From assembly GCA_015654825.1 (NCBI GenBank), contig JAATGE010000645.1:1-13861 (forward strand): a DNA stretch of 13,861 bases. Direction: 5' to 3'. Within the stretch, counting starts at the first letter, position 1; every line of letters starts with the position of its first letter. A program made the translations under genes and the position numbers. Shown piece by piece: positions 7,373 to 13,861 of the stretch. The DNA is from Rhodospirillales bacterium (lineage in GTDB: Bacteria > Pseudomonadota > Alphaproteobacteria > Acetobacterales > Acetobacteraceae). The notes beneath the pieces were generated by a model that worked only from the letters and a program-made list of their open reading frames with translations, was not told where the DNA came from and searched no databases.

Positions 7373-8517
7373 CAGCGCAGCCCCGCCGACGGCCCCTCCG
7401 TTTCCTCAGGGAACAGCGGCAGGAAAATGCGAAATTCGGTCCGGCCCGGTCTACTGTCCACTTCGATCAAGCCCCCATGGTCGCCAACGATCTTTGCGAC
7501 CAGTGCAAGCCCCAGGCCAGAACCACCCGCCTTGGTGGACACAAACGGATCGAACAGGTTTTTCTCCACATCGGTAGGAATGCCGGGCCCGTTATCGCGC
7601 ACCGTCACCACCAGCGGCACATTGACGCGCGGCCCCGCCCCCGGCGCCGCCACGCGCATCCCCGGCTGATAGGCCGTAATCAGCGTAATCTCGCCCTCGC
7701 CCTGCGCGTCGGTAATGGCTTCCGCTGCATTCTTCACGAGATTCAGGAACACCTGCACCAATTGGTCGCGATTGGCCCATACCGGCGGCAGCGACGGATC
7801 GTACTGCTCCGTCACCCGCAAATGCGCGGCAAACCCGGTCTGCGCCAGCCGCCGCACATGCTCCAGCACGCGGTGGATATTCACCCCGCCGCGATCCACC
7901 GGCTTTTCGCCGAACATCTCCATGCGATCGACCAGCGCGCGAATGCGGTCGGCCTCCTCGCGGATCAGCACCGCCAGCTCGCGATCCGCCTCGGTAACGC
8001 TGTTCTCCAGCAACTGCGCCGCACCGCGAATGCCCGAAAGCGGGTTCTTCACCTCATGCGCCAGAATGGCCGCCATGCCCGCCACCGACCGCGCCGCGTG
8101 GCGGAAATTCAACTGCCGGTCCAACGCCTTCGCCGCCGACCAGTCGGAGAACGTGAGCATCACCGCCCCCGGCTCCTCCGGCATCGGCGAGGCCTGCACC
8201 GCCACCCCCCGCCTTGAAAGCCTGGGGCTTTCCAGCGTCAGGTCGCGCTCGGAAATCGTCACCTCATGCGCCCGCACCTGCTCCACGATCAGGAACAGCG
8301 GGCTATCCGCCGGCACCAGGTCGCTCAGCGCCAGATGCCGCAACTGCGAAATCGAAATCCCGAAAAAATCCTCCGCCGCCGGGTTTGCCGCTCGGAAATG
8401 GTTGTCGCGGCCGATCAGCGCACACGCCGCCGGCACCGTGGCAAACATCGCCGCCGGATCCGTCGGCGGCGCGGCCGCGGCCAAATGCGAGCGAACACAG
8501 GCAGCCAGCGCGTTCAT
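7372..8517 (-). CDS. ntrB: Nitrogen regulation sensor histidine kinase NtrB
   Basis: Cytosolic two-component kinase/phosphatase that sets the phosphorylation of NtrC, in known systems under PII protein control. With the chosen start it has 381 residues. A PAS-like domain covers about 22-125 ([18 protein letters not shown]). The dimerisation/phosphotransfer helix carries the H-box [20 protein letters not shown] with H154. The ATPase domain has the N-box [12 protein letters not shown] (N263), DNGPGIP (308-314), FDPFVSTK and GSGLGLALV. No membrane segment is seen. The frame is open for 37 codons upstream, but those codons lie across repeat copy D and overlap the dusB stop, so I start at ATG 8517. 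No Shine-Dalgarno is visible before it. Its stop overlaps the ntrC start. Confidence 0.95.
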
Positions 8518-8520
8518 GAT

Positions 8521-8574
8521 AGCAAGGCCAGGGCTCTGCCCTGGACCCGCTGGGGCCTGAGGCCCCAGACCCCC
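8521..8574 (+). repeat. Dispersed GC-rich hairpin repeat, copy D, in the dusB-ntrB junction
   Basis: Two perfect hairpins, CCAGGGC-TCT-GCCCTGG (8528-8544) and CTGGGGCC-TGA-GGCCCCAG (8550-8568), fill most of the gap between the dusB stop and the ntrB start. Relative to the operon it is inverted compared with copy C. The repeat ends three bases before the ntrB ATG and occupies the place where a ribosome-binding site would be expected. Confidence 0.85.
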
Positions 8575-8593
8575 GTTAATTTGGTCTCCGGGT

Positions 8594-9664
8594 TCACGCT
8601 GCGAGCGCCTCGGGCTCGGGCGATACACGCTCGATCGGGCGTACTACTCCGGCTTCGATCAACGGGGCGTAGAACCGGCCGATCAGCCCGATCACGGCGT
8701 CGGCATCGGTCAGGCGCATCACATTCGCGCGAAACTCGGCGGAGCCCGGCAAACCGCGCGAGTACCAGGCCACATGCTTGCGCGCCAGCCGCAGCCCGGC
8801 GTCGCTCCCGAAATGCTCCAGCATGTCGTTATAATGAGTCAGCAGGATTTTCTGCTGTTCCGCCAGACCGGGTTCCGGCAACCGCTCGCCTGTGCTCAAA
8901 AAATGGGCAATGTGCGCCGTCGCCCACGGCCTGCCATAACAGGCGCGTCCGACCATCACGCCGTCGGCGCCGGACCGCCGCCTTGCCTCCGCGGCGTCCT
9001 CCGGCGTCAGGATGTCGCCGTTGACAATCACCGGAATGCGCACCGCCTGCTTCACCGCGGCGACGAAATCCCAGTCCGCCGTGCCGGTATAGAATTGCTG
9101 CCGCGTGCGCCCGTGCACGGTAATCATGCGGATACCGCTCTGCTCCGCGATCTGCGCCAGGCGCGGCGCGTTCAGGCTTGAATGGTCCCAGCCCATGCGC
9201 ATTTTCAGCGTCACCGGCGCCGCCACCGCGCCGGCGGTCGCCTGCAGGATGCGCGCGGCCGCCACCTCGTCGCGCATCAGCGCGCTGCCCGCCTGCTGCC
9301 CCACCGCCACTTTCCTGACCGGACAGCCAAAATTGATGTCCACCACCTCGGCGCCGCGATCCACGACCATGCGCGCCGCCTCGGCCATCGCCTCCGGCTC
9401 GCACCCGGCCAGCTGAATGGCCCGCGGCCCTGCGCCCTCGTCCAGCGCCGCCATGCGCAGCGTGTTGCGGTTCTCCCGCACCATGGCCCAGCTCGCGATC
9501 ATTTCGGAAACCACCATGCCGGCGCCCAACCTCTTGGCCAGGCGACGAAACGGCAGGTCGGTAACGCCGGACATCGGGGCCAGGATCACCGGCACGGGCA
9601 AAGTCACGCCAAAGCCGAGGTCGATCGGCGGCAAAGCGTTCGCGGTTGAAGCGGTGCCCATCAT
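8594..9664 (-). CDS. dusB: tRNA-dihydrouridine synthase DusB (NifR3)
   Basis: Flavoenzyme reducing uridines in the tRNA D-loop with NADPH. The 356-residue protein is of normal size. The FMN-binding TIM barrel begins with [18 protein letters not shown] (24-41). The catalytic cysteine is C114 in [11 protein letters not shown], followed by the family motif GSALMRD. K154 in VTLKMRMGW and HGRTR (184-188) contact FMN and substrate in this family. IPVIVNGDI and [16 protein letters not shown] supply the phosphate-binding strands, and the C-terminal helical domain includes [13 protein letters not shown]. It is the first gene of dusB-ntrB-ntrC, the classic nifR3-ntrBC arrangement. Two adjacent ATGs (9664, 9661) are possible starts. 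It diverges from ispDF. A TGACA/TGTCA dyad lies in the divergent region. Confidence 0.97.
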   Translation of the reverse strand: MMGTASTANALPPIDLGFGVTLPVPVILAPMSGVTDLPFRRLAKRLGAGMVVSEMIASWAMVRENRNTLRMAALDEGAGPRAIQLAGCEPEAMAEAARMVVDRGAEVVDINFGCPVRKVAVGQQAGSALMRDEVAAARILQATAGAVAAPVTLKMRMGWDHSSLNAPRLAQIAEQSGIRMITVHGRTRQQFYTGTADWDFVAAVKQAVRIPVIVNGDILTPEDAAEARRRSGADGVMVGRACYGRPWATAHIAHFLSTGERLPEPGLAEQQKILLTHYNDMLEHFGSDAGLRLARKHVAWYSRGLPGSAEFRANVMRLTDADAVIGLIGRFYAPLIEAGVVRPIERVSPEPEALAA

Positions 9665-9720
9665 TTGGGCAGCCTAGCCAGCGCGCGGGCATGCTGCAAT
9701 GCACAAGCCGACATAGGGCG

Positions 9721-9736
9721 TGACATTTTTCTGTCA
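9721..9736. promoter_or_regulatory. TGACA-TTTTTC-TGTCA dyad between dusB and ispDF
   Basis: Perfect five-base arms separated by six bases lie in the 122-bp divergent region. The dyad could bind a regulator of either transcript. It is followed directly by TTGACG (9737-9742), a -35-like hexamer, but no good -10 stands at the correct distance. Confidence 0.3.
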
Positions 9737-9786
9737 TTGACGCCTTTGCCACACGGGCGGCACTGGTGCGCGCTATAGGGGGCCCC

Positions 9787-10914
9787 ATGCGCGTCGCCGC
9801 CATTCTTGTCGCCGCCGGGTCCGGCAGCCGGTTCGGCGGCTCGATGCCGAAGCAGTTCGCCCTGATCGCCGGCAAACCGGTGATCCGCTGGGCCGCCGAG
9901 GCCCTCGCGCCGCACGCAACCCTGATCCAGCCCGTCGGTGAAGCCGACCTGATCGAGCCCGCGCTGGCCGGCCTGGCGCACCTCGCCTGTGTCCCCGGCG
10001 GCGCCACGCGCCAGGAGAGCGTCTATAACGGCCTCGAGGCCCTGGAAGCCTTCGCGCCCGACGTCGTTTTGGTGCATGATGCGGCCCGCCCCTGCGTGCC
10101 GCCTTTGACGGTGCCCGAACTGCTCGCGGCGCTCGAGGATTTCGAGGGCGCGATCCCCGCCGTCCCGGTCGCCGACACCCTCAAGCGCGGCGAAGCCGGA
10201 ATCATCGCCGGCACCGTGCCCCGGCAGAACCTGTACCGGGCCCAGACGCCCCAGGCCTTCTCCTACGAGACCATGCTGGCGCTGCACCGCCGCGGCCCCG
10301 CCCCCGAAGCCACCGACGACGCCTGGCTCCTCGAACAAGCCGGCCTCCCCGTCGGCCTGATCGCCGGCTCCGAGGAAAACATCAAACTCACTTACCAGGA
10401 GGATTTTTCCAGGTTGGAACGCGCCCTAGTCACCCTGTCCCCCCGTGTCGGCACCGGCTTCGACGTGCACGCGCTGGAACCCGGCCGCAAACTGATGCTG
10501 TGCGGCATCGAGGTGCCGCACGAAACCGGCCTCGCCGGCCACTCGGACGCCGATGTCGGCATCCACGCCCTGTGCGACGCGATCTACGGCGCCCTGGGCG
10601 AAGGCGACATCGGCCGCCACTTCCCCCCGAGCGAAGCCACCTGGAAGGACGCCGACAGTGCCCGCTTCCTGCGCCACGCCGCCGAACGCATCGCCGCCCG
10701 CGGCGGCATGCTGGCCAACGCCGACGTCACCCTGATCTGTGAACGCCCGAAAATCACCCCGCACGCGCAGGCGATGATCGCCCGCCTGGCGGATTTGCTG
10801 GGCGTCGAGCAGAGCCGCATATCGGTAAAGGCGACCACCACGGAACGGCTGGGCTTCACCGGGCGCCAGGAGGGTATCGCGGCCCAGGCCGCGGTTTGTG
10901 TCCTGGTTCCGTAA
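9787..10914 (+). CDS. ispDF: Bifunctional IspD-IspF (MEP pathway)
   Basis: Fused enzyme carrying out steps three and five of the MEP isoprenoid pathway: cytidylyl transfer to methylerythritol 4-phosphate, and cyclisation to methylerythritol cyclodiphosphate with release of CMP. The protein has 375 residues. IspD occupies about 1-215, with the nucleotide-binding loop [18 protein letters not shown] (7-24) and DAARP at 98-102. IspF begins near R220 and carries metal ligands D226 and H228 in GFDVHAL and H260, spaced like D8, H10 and H42 of E. coli IspF, plus [10 protein letters not shown] and the C-terminal [13 protein letters not shown]. The fusion is typical of alphaproteobacteria. ATG 9787 has AGGGGG four bases upstream; an upstream in-frame start would add only seven residues. 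The GNAT gene follows after six bases, so they are probably co-transcribed. Confidence 0.97.
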   Translation: MRVAAILVAAGSGSRFGGSMPKQFALIAGKPVIRWAAEALAPHATLIQPVGEADLIEPALAGLAHLACVPGGATRQESVYNGLEALEAFAPDVVLVHDAARPCVPPLTVPELLAALEDFEGAIPAVPVADTLKRGEAGIIAGTVPRQNLYRAQTPQAFSYETMLALHRRGPAPEATDDAWLLEQAGLPVGLIAGSEENIKLTYQEDFSRLERALVTLSPRVGTGFDVHALEPGRKLMLCGIEVPHETGLAGHSDADVGIHALCDAIYGALGEGDIGRHFPPSEATWKDADSARFLRHAAERIAARGGMLANADVTLICERPKITPHAQAMIARLADLLGVEQSRISVKATTTERLGFTGRQEGIAAQAAVCVLVP

Positions 10915-10920
10915 TCGCCG

Positions 10921-11439
10921 ATGGTTCTGCACACCGACCGGCTGCGCCTGCGCCCGCTGGCCATCGGTGACGCCGCCGAACTCCACGCCCTGATCGGCGA
11001 TCCCGATGTGATGGCATTCTGGGACGTGCCGGAAATCTCCGACGCCGAAATCGCCGGCGAAATCCTCGCCGCCCAGTTGTTCGACGTCGCCAGCGGCGCG
11101 GCGCATTACTGGGCGATCGAGCGCAGCGCCGACGGCGCCTTCATCGGCAGCTGCGACATTTCGGATATCAGCCAGCAGCACCGGCGCGCCGAAATCGGCT
11201 TCATTCTCGCCCGGCAATATTGGGGCGCCGGCTACGCGCTGGAGGCCATGCGCGCGGTCGTGCGCCACGCGGCGCTGCAACTCGGCCTGCAACGACTTTC
11301 CGCCCGCACGCACGCCGGCAACACGCGCTCGGTCGCGCTACTGACGCGGCTAGGTTTCCACCACGAGGGCCTGCTGCGCGGCTACGTAGAGCGCGCCGGT
11401 GCGCGCCACGACTGCCAGATCTTCGGCCTGCTGCTCTGA
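10921..11439 (+). CDS. GNAT-family N-acetyltransferase, RimJ/RimL type
   Basis: Probable acetyl-CoA-dependent acetyltransferase with an unknown acceptor. The 172-residue length is normal for the RimJ/RimL-like subgroup. It begins with TDRLRLRPLAIGDAAELHAL, the usual first strand and helix. The acetyl-CoA pyrophosphate loop is in IGFILARQYWGAGYALEAM (about 97-117), and AGNTRSVALLTRLGF (about 137-151) is the characteristic late motif, followed by EGLLRGYVERAGARHD. It starts six bases after the ispDF stop with no clear ribosome-binding site of its own, suggesting translation depends on ispDF. Nothing links it functionally to isoprenoid synthesis. Transcription should end at the hairpin 12 bases downstream. 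Confidence 0.9.
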   Translation: MVLHTDRLRLRPLAIGDAAELHALIGDPDVMAFWDVPEISDAEIAGEILAAQLFDVASGAAHYWAIERSADGAFIGSCDISDISQQHRRAEIGFILARQYWGAGYALEAMRAVVRHAALQLGLQRLSARTHAGNTRSVALLTRLGFHHEGLLRGYVERAGARHDCQIFGLLL

Positions 11440-11450
11440 AATTTCCACTC

Positions 11451-11489
11451 AGGTAAAAAGGCCAGGGCTCTGCCCTGGCCTTTTTACCT
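11451..11489. terminator. Perfect bidirectional intrinsic terminator built on the repeat core (copy E)
   Basis: The arms 11451-11468 and 11472-11489 are perfectly complementary over 18 bases around a TCT loop. The centre is CCAGGGC-TCT-GCCCTGG, identical to the hairpin of copy D. GGCC blocks and A5/T5 runs flank it, so a GC stem is followed by five Ts on either strand. It lies between convergent genes, 11 bases after the GNAT stop and one base from the last base of the kelch-like gene, and can terminate both. Confidence 0.93.
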
Positions 11490-11490
11490 A

Positions 11491-12990
11491 CTACTTGATC
11501 GTGACGTTACGCGGCGCGGAAGCAATGCCGTTGGCCACGACTTCGAGTGTGCTGGCACCTTTCTCGATGCCGGCGGGGATCAGCACGGACGCGGTGACCT
11601 TCTTCGGATTTGCGACGGCCATCGAGCTGAACTCGCTGGTTTTCGCAAAGGCGACGTGCCCGCTGGCCGTGTTGGTAATGCGCACGAGCGGGTAGTTGGT
11701 CGAAGCCTGGTAATCATCCCCGTAGGCCACGGCCTGCGAGAAGCCGTTCAGGTATTTCCCCGTCACCGTGTAGCTCTGTCCGTGTTTGACCTTGGCGGGG
11801 AATTTGCTGACCACCGGCGCCCACGCGGGGTTGGCGCTGCCGGTCGATTTGTACAGCTCGACATCGGTGCTGCCGTCCGTTTCCAGCACCTCGCCGGTCG
11901 GCAGCAGCAGCAGCCGCACCTGGAACGACGATTCGCCGGCCGCGTTCGGCGTGCCGGGTACCGCGTTGAGGCTGGTGCCGTCGAATTCAAAGAATTTGAC
12001 GCCGTTCTTGAACACGCCGGGGCTGGCCGCGAGCAGCACGTTGCCGTCGGGCAGCAGCGAACCGGGGCCGTCGGCTTCGTCGAGGGACTTGCCGCTGACC
12101 TTGGGGAACGCCGGGCCGGCCGACCATTTCTTGGTCTTGATCGTGTAGACCGCGGTGTTGCCGGTGGCGCCGGCGATGAACACGGTGCCGTCCGGCCGCA
12201 GAACCTGCGGGCCGAGTTCGTGCGAGTTGCTGGTACCGGAGCCGATATCGGCCAACAGCACCGGCGAGTCGCCGGCGAACGTCCACTTGCCGTTGGTGTA
12301 TATTTCGGTGTGGAACACATCAGCCGTATTGTTGGCGTCCGCGGTCAGCAACTGTCCGCTGGGCAGCAAGGTCCAGCCCTCTTCGTCGTTGATGTCCGCC
12401 TTGCCGGTGCCGACCGCGGTCCAGGTCATCGTCGCGGGGTTCAGCGTAACCGCGTCGGTGGTGCAGCAATTGGCCAGCATGTAGGTGCCGTCGTTCAGCA
12501 GCGTGCTCTGCGCGTCGCCGATCGTGGTCCAGCCATGCGGCGGCGCGACGTTCACCCAGGTGTTCGCGGCCGGATCGTAGAGCGCGCCCTTGGTGGTCCA
12601 GGAGCCTGTGCTGGAACCGTTATATTCGCCGCCGTTGACGATGACGCGGCCGTCCGGCAGCACCGCCGAGGCGAAATAAAGCGGCTTGTAGCCGCTCGGC
12701 ATCGTGGCGAGCTGGCTCCAGCTGCCGTTCAGGTAGCTGCCGGTATTGTCCGGTGTCAGCCGCCACCAGTTGCCGCCGCCGCAGCCGCAGGTTCCCTGGT
12801 CCTGCACCATGACGGTGCCGTCGGTCAGCAGCAGCATGGCGCCGGCGGTGAAGCCGGCCGGATGGCTCAGCGTCGTCCAGGTCTGGGCGCGGCCAACGGC
12901 CGGCACCAGGCCAAGTGCGATCGCCAGGACCGCGGCGGCCGGCGTGGCACGATGATTTTTTGTAGAAAGCAGCAAGGACCATCTCCCCAT
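11491..12990 (-). CDS. Exported kelch/galactose-oxidase-like beta-propeller protein
   Basis: Secreted or periplasmic propeller protein of about 499 residues; substrate unknown. The leader has a basic stretch (STKNHR), a hydrophobic core (AAAVLAIALGLVPAV) and GRA before QTW as likely cleavage site. The body contains repeated LLPDG-x-V-x-x-x-GG or LLPTGEVL motifs with intervening Y-D-P or W segments, the pattern of kelch-like blades. A CGCGGGN motif near the mature N-terminus may form a disulfide or metal site. The last about 95 residues (KYLNGFSQAVAYGDD, YPLVRITN, ASTLEVVANGI) resemble the galactose-oxidase-like C-terminal domain. The galactose oxidase catalytic Tyr-Cys set was not identified, so oxidase activity is not claimed. 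The ATG at 12990 is chosen; a TTG at 13011 extends it, and a TTG near 12975 has GGGGAG upstream. Confidence 0.88.
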   Translation of the reverse strand: MGRWSLLLSTKNHRATPAAAVLAIALGLVPAVGRAQTWTTLSHPAGFTAGAMLLLTDGTVMVQDQGTCGCGGGNWWRLTPDNTGSYLNGSWSQLATMPSGYKPLYFASAVLPDGRVIVNGGEYNGSSTGSWTTKGALYDPAANTWVNVAPPHGWTTIGDAQSTLLNDGTYMLANCCTTDAVTLNPATMTWTAVGTGKADINDEEGWTLLPSGQLLTADANNTADVFHTEIYTNGKWTFAGDSPVLLADIGSGTSNSHELGPQVLRPDGTVFIAGATGNTAVYTIKTKKWSAGPAFPKVSGKSLDEADGPGSLLPDGNVLLAASPGVFKNGVKFFEFDGTSLNAVPGTPNAAGESSFQVRLLLLPTGEVLETDGSTDVELYKSTGSANPAWAPVVSKFPAKVKHGQSYTVTGKYLNGFSQAVAYGDDYQASTNYPLVRITNTASGHVAFAKTSEFSSMAVANPKKVTASVLIPAGIEKGASTLEVVANGIASAPRNVTIK

Positions 12991-13073
12991 GGGTGAAAAT
13001 TCAACGATCAAGGCTTACGCGACGTGCTGGCGGAATGCCAGCGAAACGCGGCTTGTGGACAAGCATTTTGTGA

Positions 13074-13403
13074 TCACACCGGTGTCGGCCCGGTTTCGGC
13101 CGTGACCCAGGCAACAAACGCCGCGTTTGCCTCCGAGACAGGCACCGCCACGATCGCCGGCAAGTCGTAGCTGTGCAGCGCCAGCACCGCATCGCGCAGC
13201 GCCGGGAAATGCGCGGCCACGGTTTTCGCCAGCAGGGTGTATTCCGCCGCCTCCTCGATGCGGCCCTGCCAGCGGTAGATCGCCGTGTGCGGGCGCAGAT
13301 GCACGCACGCGGCCAGCCGTGCCTCGACCAGCGCACGGCCGATGTGCCGCGCCTCGGCTTCGTCGGCACAGGTGATCAAGACCAGCTGGAGCTGTTCGGT
13401 CAT
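13074..13403 (-). CDS. cutA: Divalent-cation tolerance protein CutA
   Basis: Small trimeric PII-like-fold protein linked by name to copper tolerance, though its cellular role is unsettled. The 109 residues are normal for CutA1. Landmarks are LVLITCADEAEARHIGRALVEARLAAC (first beta-alpha unit), YRWQGRIEEAAEYTLLAKT (central strand pair) and SYDLPAIVAVPV near the C-terminus, ending in a helix with FVAWV. I start at ATG 13403, where homology begins; the frame is open a further 40 codons to 13523, but that part lacks CutA character and is proline/cysteine rich. No strong ribosome-binding site is seen. It diverges from the FTR1-like permease gene. Confidence 0.92.
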   Translation of the reverse strand: MTEQLQLVLITCADEAEARHIGRALVEARLAACVHLRPHTAIYRWQGRIEEAAEYTLLAKTVAAHFPALRDAVLALHSYDLPAIVAVPVSEANAAFVAWVTAETGPTPV

Positions 13404-13599
13404 GGCGCCAATCGCGTTCGGCAGGGCGCCAGGGCAGCAGAAATAGCGCGATGATGGCAAGGCCGGTGGCTGGCCCGGCACTTTTCCGCGGTGCGGGAGA
13501 AGATCGGCGCTTGCACCGGCCATGACCGTCGGCTACAGAGAATTGAGAATGCGTCGCAATTGCTGATTGGCGCCTTAGCTGAATGCCGGGAAACCCAAC
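13404..13599. promoter_or_regulatory. Divergent region between cutA and the FTR1-like gene
   Basis: The only structure noted is a short dyad, AATTG (13541-13545) with CAATT (13557-13561), overlapping the palindrome GCAATTGC (13556-13563), about 40 bases before the permease start. A metal-dependent regulator such as Fur or Irr could bind here, but the match to known boxes is poor. Confidence 0.2.
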
Positions 13600-13861
13600 G
13601 TGCTCGCCAGCCTGATCGTCGTGTTTCGCGAAGCGACCGCCGGCGCCGCAGGCCGGTCGCGCTGGCTTCTTGCCGGCACCGGCGCGGGTATCGCCGGAGC
13701 GCTGGCGGCCGTGGTCGGCGTGGCGATCCTGCGCGAAGCCGGCGACGTAGTACTGTTCCTCTATGGCATCGCCGCCGGCGGCGCGCTCGACCTCGGCCTG
13801 GCGATCCTGATGTCGTGCGCGCTGTACCGTGGCCTGACGGCGCTGTCCCGAACGCTGGGAC
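13600..13861 (+). CDS. FTR1-like permease, N-terminal part, atypical motifs; 3' end outside window
   Basis: Membrane protein resembling the bacterial FTR1 iron permeases. The opening (V/M)LASLIVVFRE is the usual FTR1 start, and ILREAGDVVLFLYGIAAGG resembles the second conserved FTR1 block, normally REGAEVVLFLYG. The two blocks are only about 35 residues apart, far closer than in ordinary family members of about 280 residues, and a first transmembrane stretch (V-x-EA-x-LIVGIVLA) appears missing right after FRE. The RExxE iron-binding motifs read REATA and REAGD: the first lacks its second glutamate, the second has aspartate instead. Two hydrophobic segments are visible (about 26-48 and 52-75). 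GTG 13600 is the only usual start after an in-frame TAG at 13576. It may be a reduced homologue or a decaying gene; the window ends before this can be settled. Confidence 0.6.
   Translation, partial: MLASLIVVFREATAGAAGRSRWLLAGTGAGIAGALAAVVGVAILREAGDVVLFLYGIAAGGALDLGLAILMSCALYRGLTALSRTLG

Noticed and set aside
11656..12996. 446-codon plus-strand frame opposite the kelch-like gene
   Set aside because: Shadow frame rich in G, A, V and R; the minus-strand reading has a signal peptide and clear propeller repeats.
12990..13011. Upstream TTG start for the kelch-like protein
   Set aside because: It adds seven residues before the ATG with no ribosome-binding site; the ATG at 12990 is simpler, though not proven.
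13452..13480. Possible sixth copy of the hairpin repeat (GCAAGGCC followed by GGTGGCTGGCC)
   Set aside because: Only the first eight bases agree with copies B and D and the stem is poor; likely chance.

Overview
The window is GC-rich chromosomal DNA from an alphaproteobacterium, most likely Acetobacteraceae or a close relative. The evidence is a fused IspD-IspF enzyme encoded back to back with dusB-ntrB-ntrC, strong C/G bias at third codon positions, and several copies of a GC-rich intergenic hairpin repeat. The organism call is inference; no rRNA gene is present to confirm it.

Layout. (1) 1-1600, minus: a secreted YtcJ-like amidohydrolase, cut by the window edge. (2) 1870-3174, plus: an exported protein made of seven GloVer-type repeats, probably a beta-propeller. 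(3) 3175-5016: a visibly AT-richer, accessory-looking stretch. It holds a translationally coupled pair on the minus strand, a DUF3467-like small protein followed by a protein that appears to join a BECR/DUF4258-like nuclease-fold domain to a DUF2283-like domain. It also holds a 40-codon ORF remnant, a tRNA/tmRNA-like 3' end (possible integration site) and about 350 bp of AT-rich DNA with inverted repeats and promoter-like motifs. (4) 5017-5730, plus: a TetR-like regulator with a low-complexity tail whose end is encoded by the dispersed repeat. (5) 5921-9664, minus: dusB-ntrB-ntrC, the nitrogen-regulation operon. (6) 9787-11439, plus: ispDF and a GNAT acetyltransferase. (7) 11491-12990, minus: a secreted kelch/galactose-oxidase-like propeller protein, separated from the acetyltransferase by a perfect 18-bp-arm bidirectional terminator. 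(8) 13074-13403, minus: cutA. (9) 13600-13861, plus: the start of an FTR1-like permease with altered iron-binding motifs, cut by the window edge.

How the parts work together. NtrB and NtrC are a sensor kinase and a sigma-54 activator controlling nitrogen genes, co-transcribed with the tRNA dihydrouridine synthase DusB as in many alphaproteobacteria. IspDF supplies two steps of the MEP isoprenoid pathway. CutA and the FTR1-like gene are divergent and both relate to metals. The two propeller proteins and the amidohydrolase are exported proteins of unknown substrate.

The two most unusual elements are the DUF3467 / BECR-DUF2283 pair in the AT-richer segment, which has the look of a toxin-antitoxin-like or phage-related module, and a modular family of GC-rich hairpin repeats found at the 3' ends of five genes or gene pairs, including inside the dusB-ntrB junction.
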